The notes beneath the pieces are model-generated. The model worked only from the letters and a program-made list of their open reading frames with translations. It was not told where the DNA came from and made no database searches. From Trachythela sp. YZ-2020 (lineage: Eukaryota; Cnidaria; Anthozoa; Malacalcyonacea; Clavulariidae): a stretch of DNA of 64,000 nucleotides. This document shows, piece after piece, positions 63,969 to 64,000 of this stretch. The stretch is taken from the NCBI GenBank assembly GCA_016169945.1, contig JADLSH010000344.1, forward strand, positions 868,001-932,000, written 5' to 3'. Every line of letters begins with the position of its first letter. The first letter of the stretch is position 1. The translations under genes were made by a program, and so were the position numbers.

Positions 63969-64000
63969 GTAAGCATTGCTATTTTTGTTCTTTCAAGAGT

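Overview
This 64 kb window is AT-rich animal nuclear DNA with ordinary GT-AG introns. I read six protein-coding genes plus one broken paralogue, set in a dense background of foldback (MITE-like) elements, small hAT-type elements and LINE fragments. Protein resemblance and repeat style point to an early-branching marine invertebrate, most likely a cnidarian. That is inference; nothing here fixes the species.

Layout: (1) 3783-14199, minus: a Gq/11-type G protein alpha subunit, six exons, with the last exon outside the window. (2) 14200-20897: 6.7 kb of repeats separating two divergent genes. (3) 20898-32366, plus: PSAT1, phosphoserine aminotransferase, complete in 15 exons. Its introns hold a large foldback, hAT elements, two microsatellite-like arrays and a satellite built from a retrotransposon reverse-transcriptase tail; a 58-bp tandem repeat starts inside the coding end. 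(4) 34551-36056, plus: an LRAT/PLAAT-type acyltransferase, followed by a decayed copy of the last PSAT1 exon. (5) 40681-49540, minus: a coronin with an unusually long tail, eight exons. (6) 50833-53520, minus: CDO1, cysteine dioxygenase, four exons. (7) 53994-55085, plus: RAMAC, the cap methyltransferase activator, three exons, head-to-head with CDO1. (8) 56363-57413, minus: a dead LRAT paralogue interrupted by two MITEs. (9) 59758 to the right edge, plus: the start of an RBPMS/couch potato-type RNA-binding protein, including a probable 12-nt microexon.

The genes are housekeeping or signalling genes of unrelated pathways, so this is a normal mixed neighbourhood and not an operon or cluster. 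PSAT1 (serine synthesis) and CDO1 (cysteine breakdown) both touch sulphur amino acid metabolism, but I see no evidence that their proximity matters. All exon joins listed were checked by hand for GT/AG, reading phase and codon count. I did not find a convincing undescribed system. The most unusual items are the coding-derived 58-bp array at the PSAT1 stop codon, the PSAT1 exon relic beyond the LRAT gene, foldbacks carrying a tRNA-like unit, and the RT-tail satellite.
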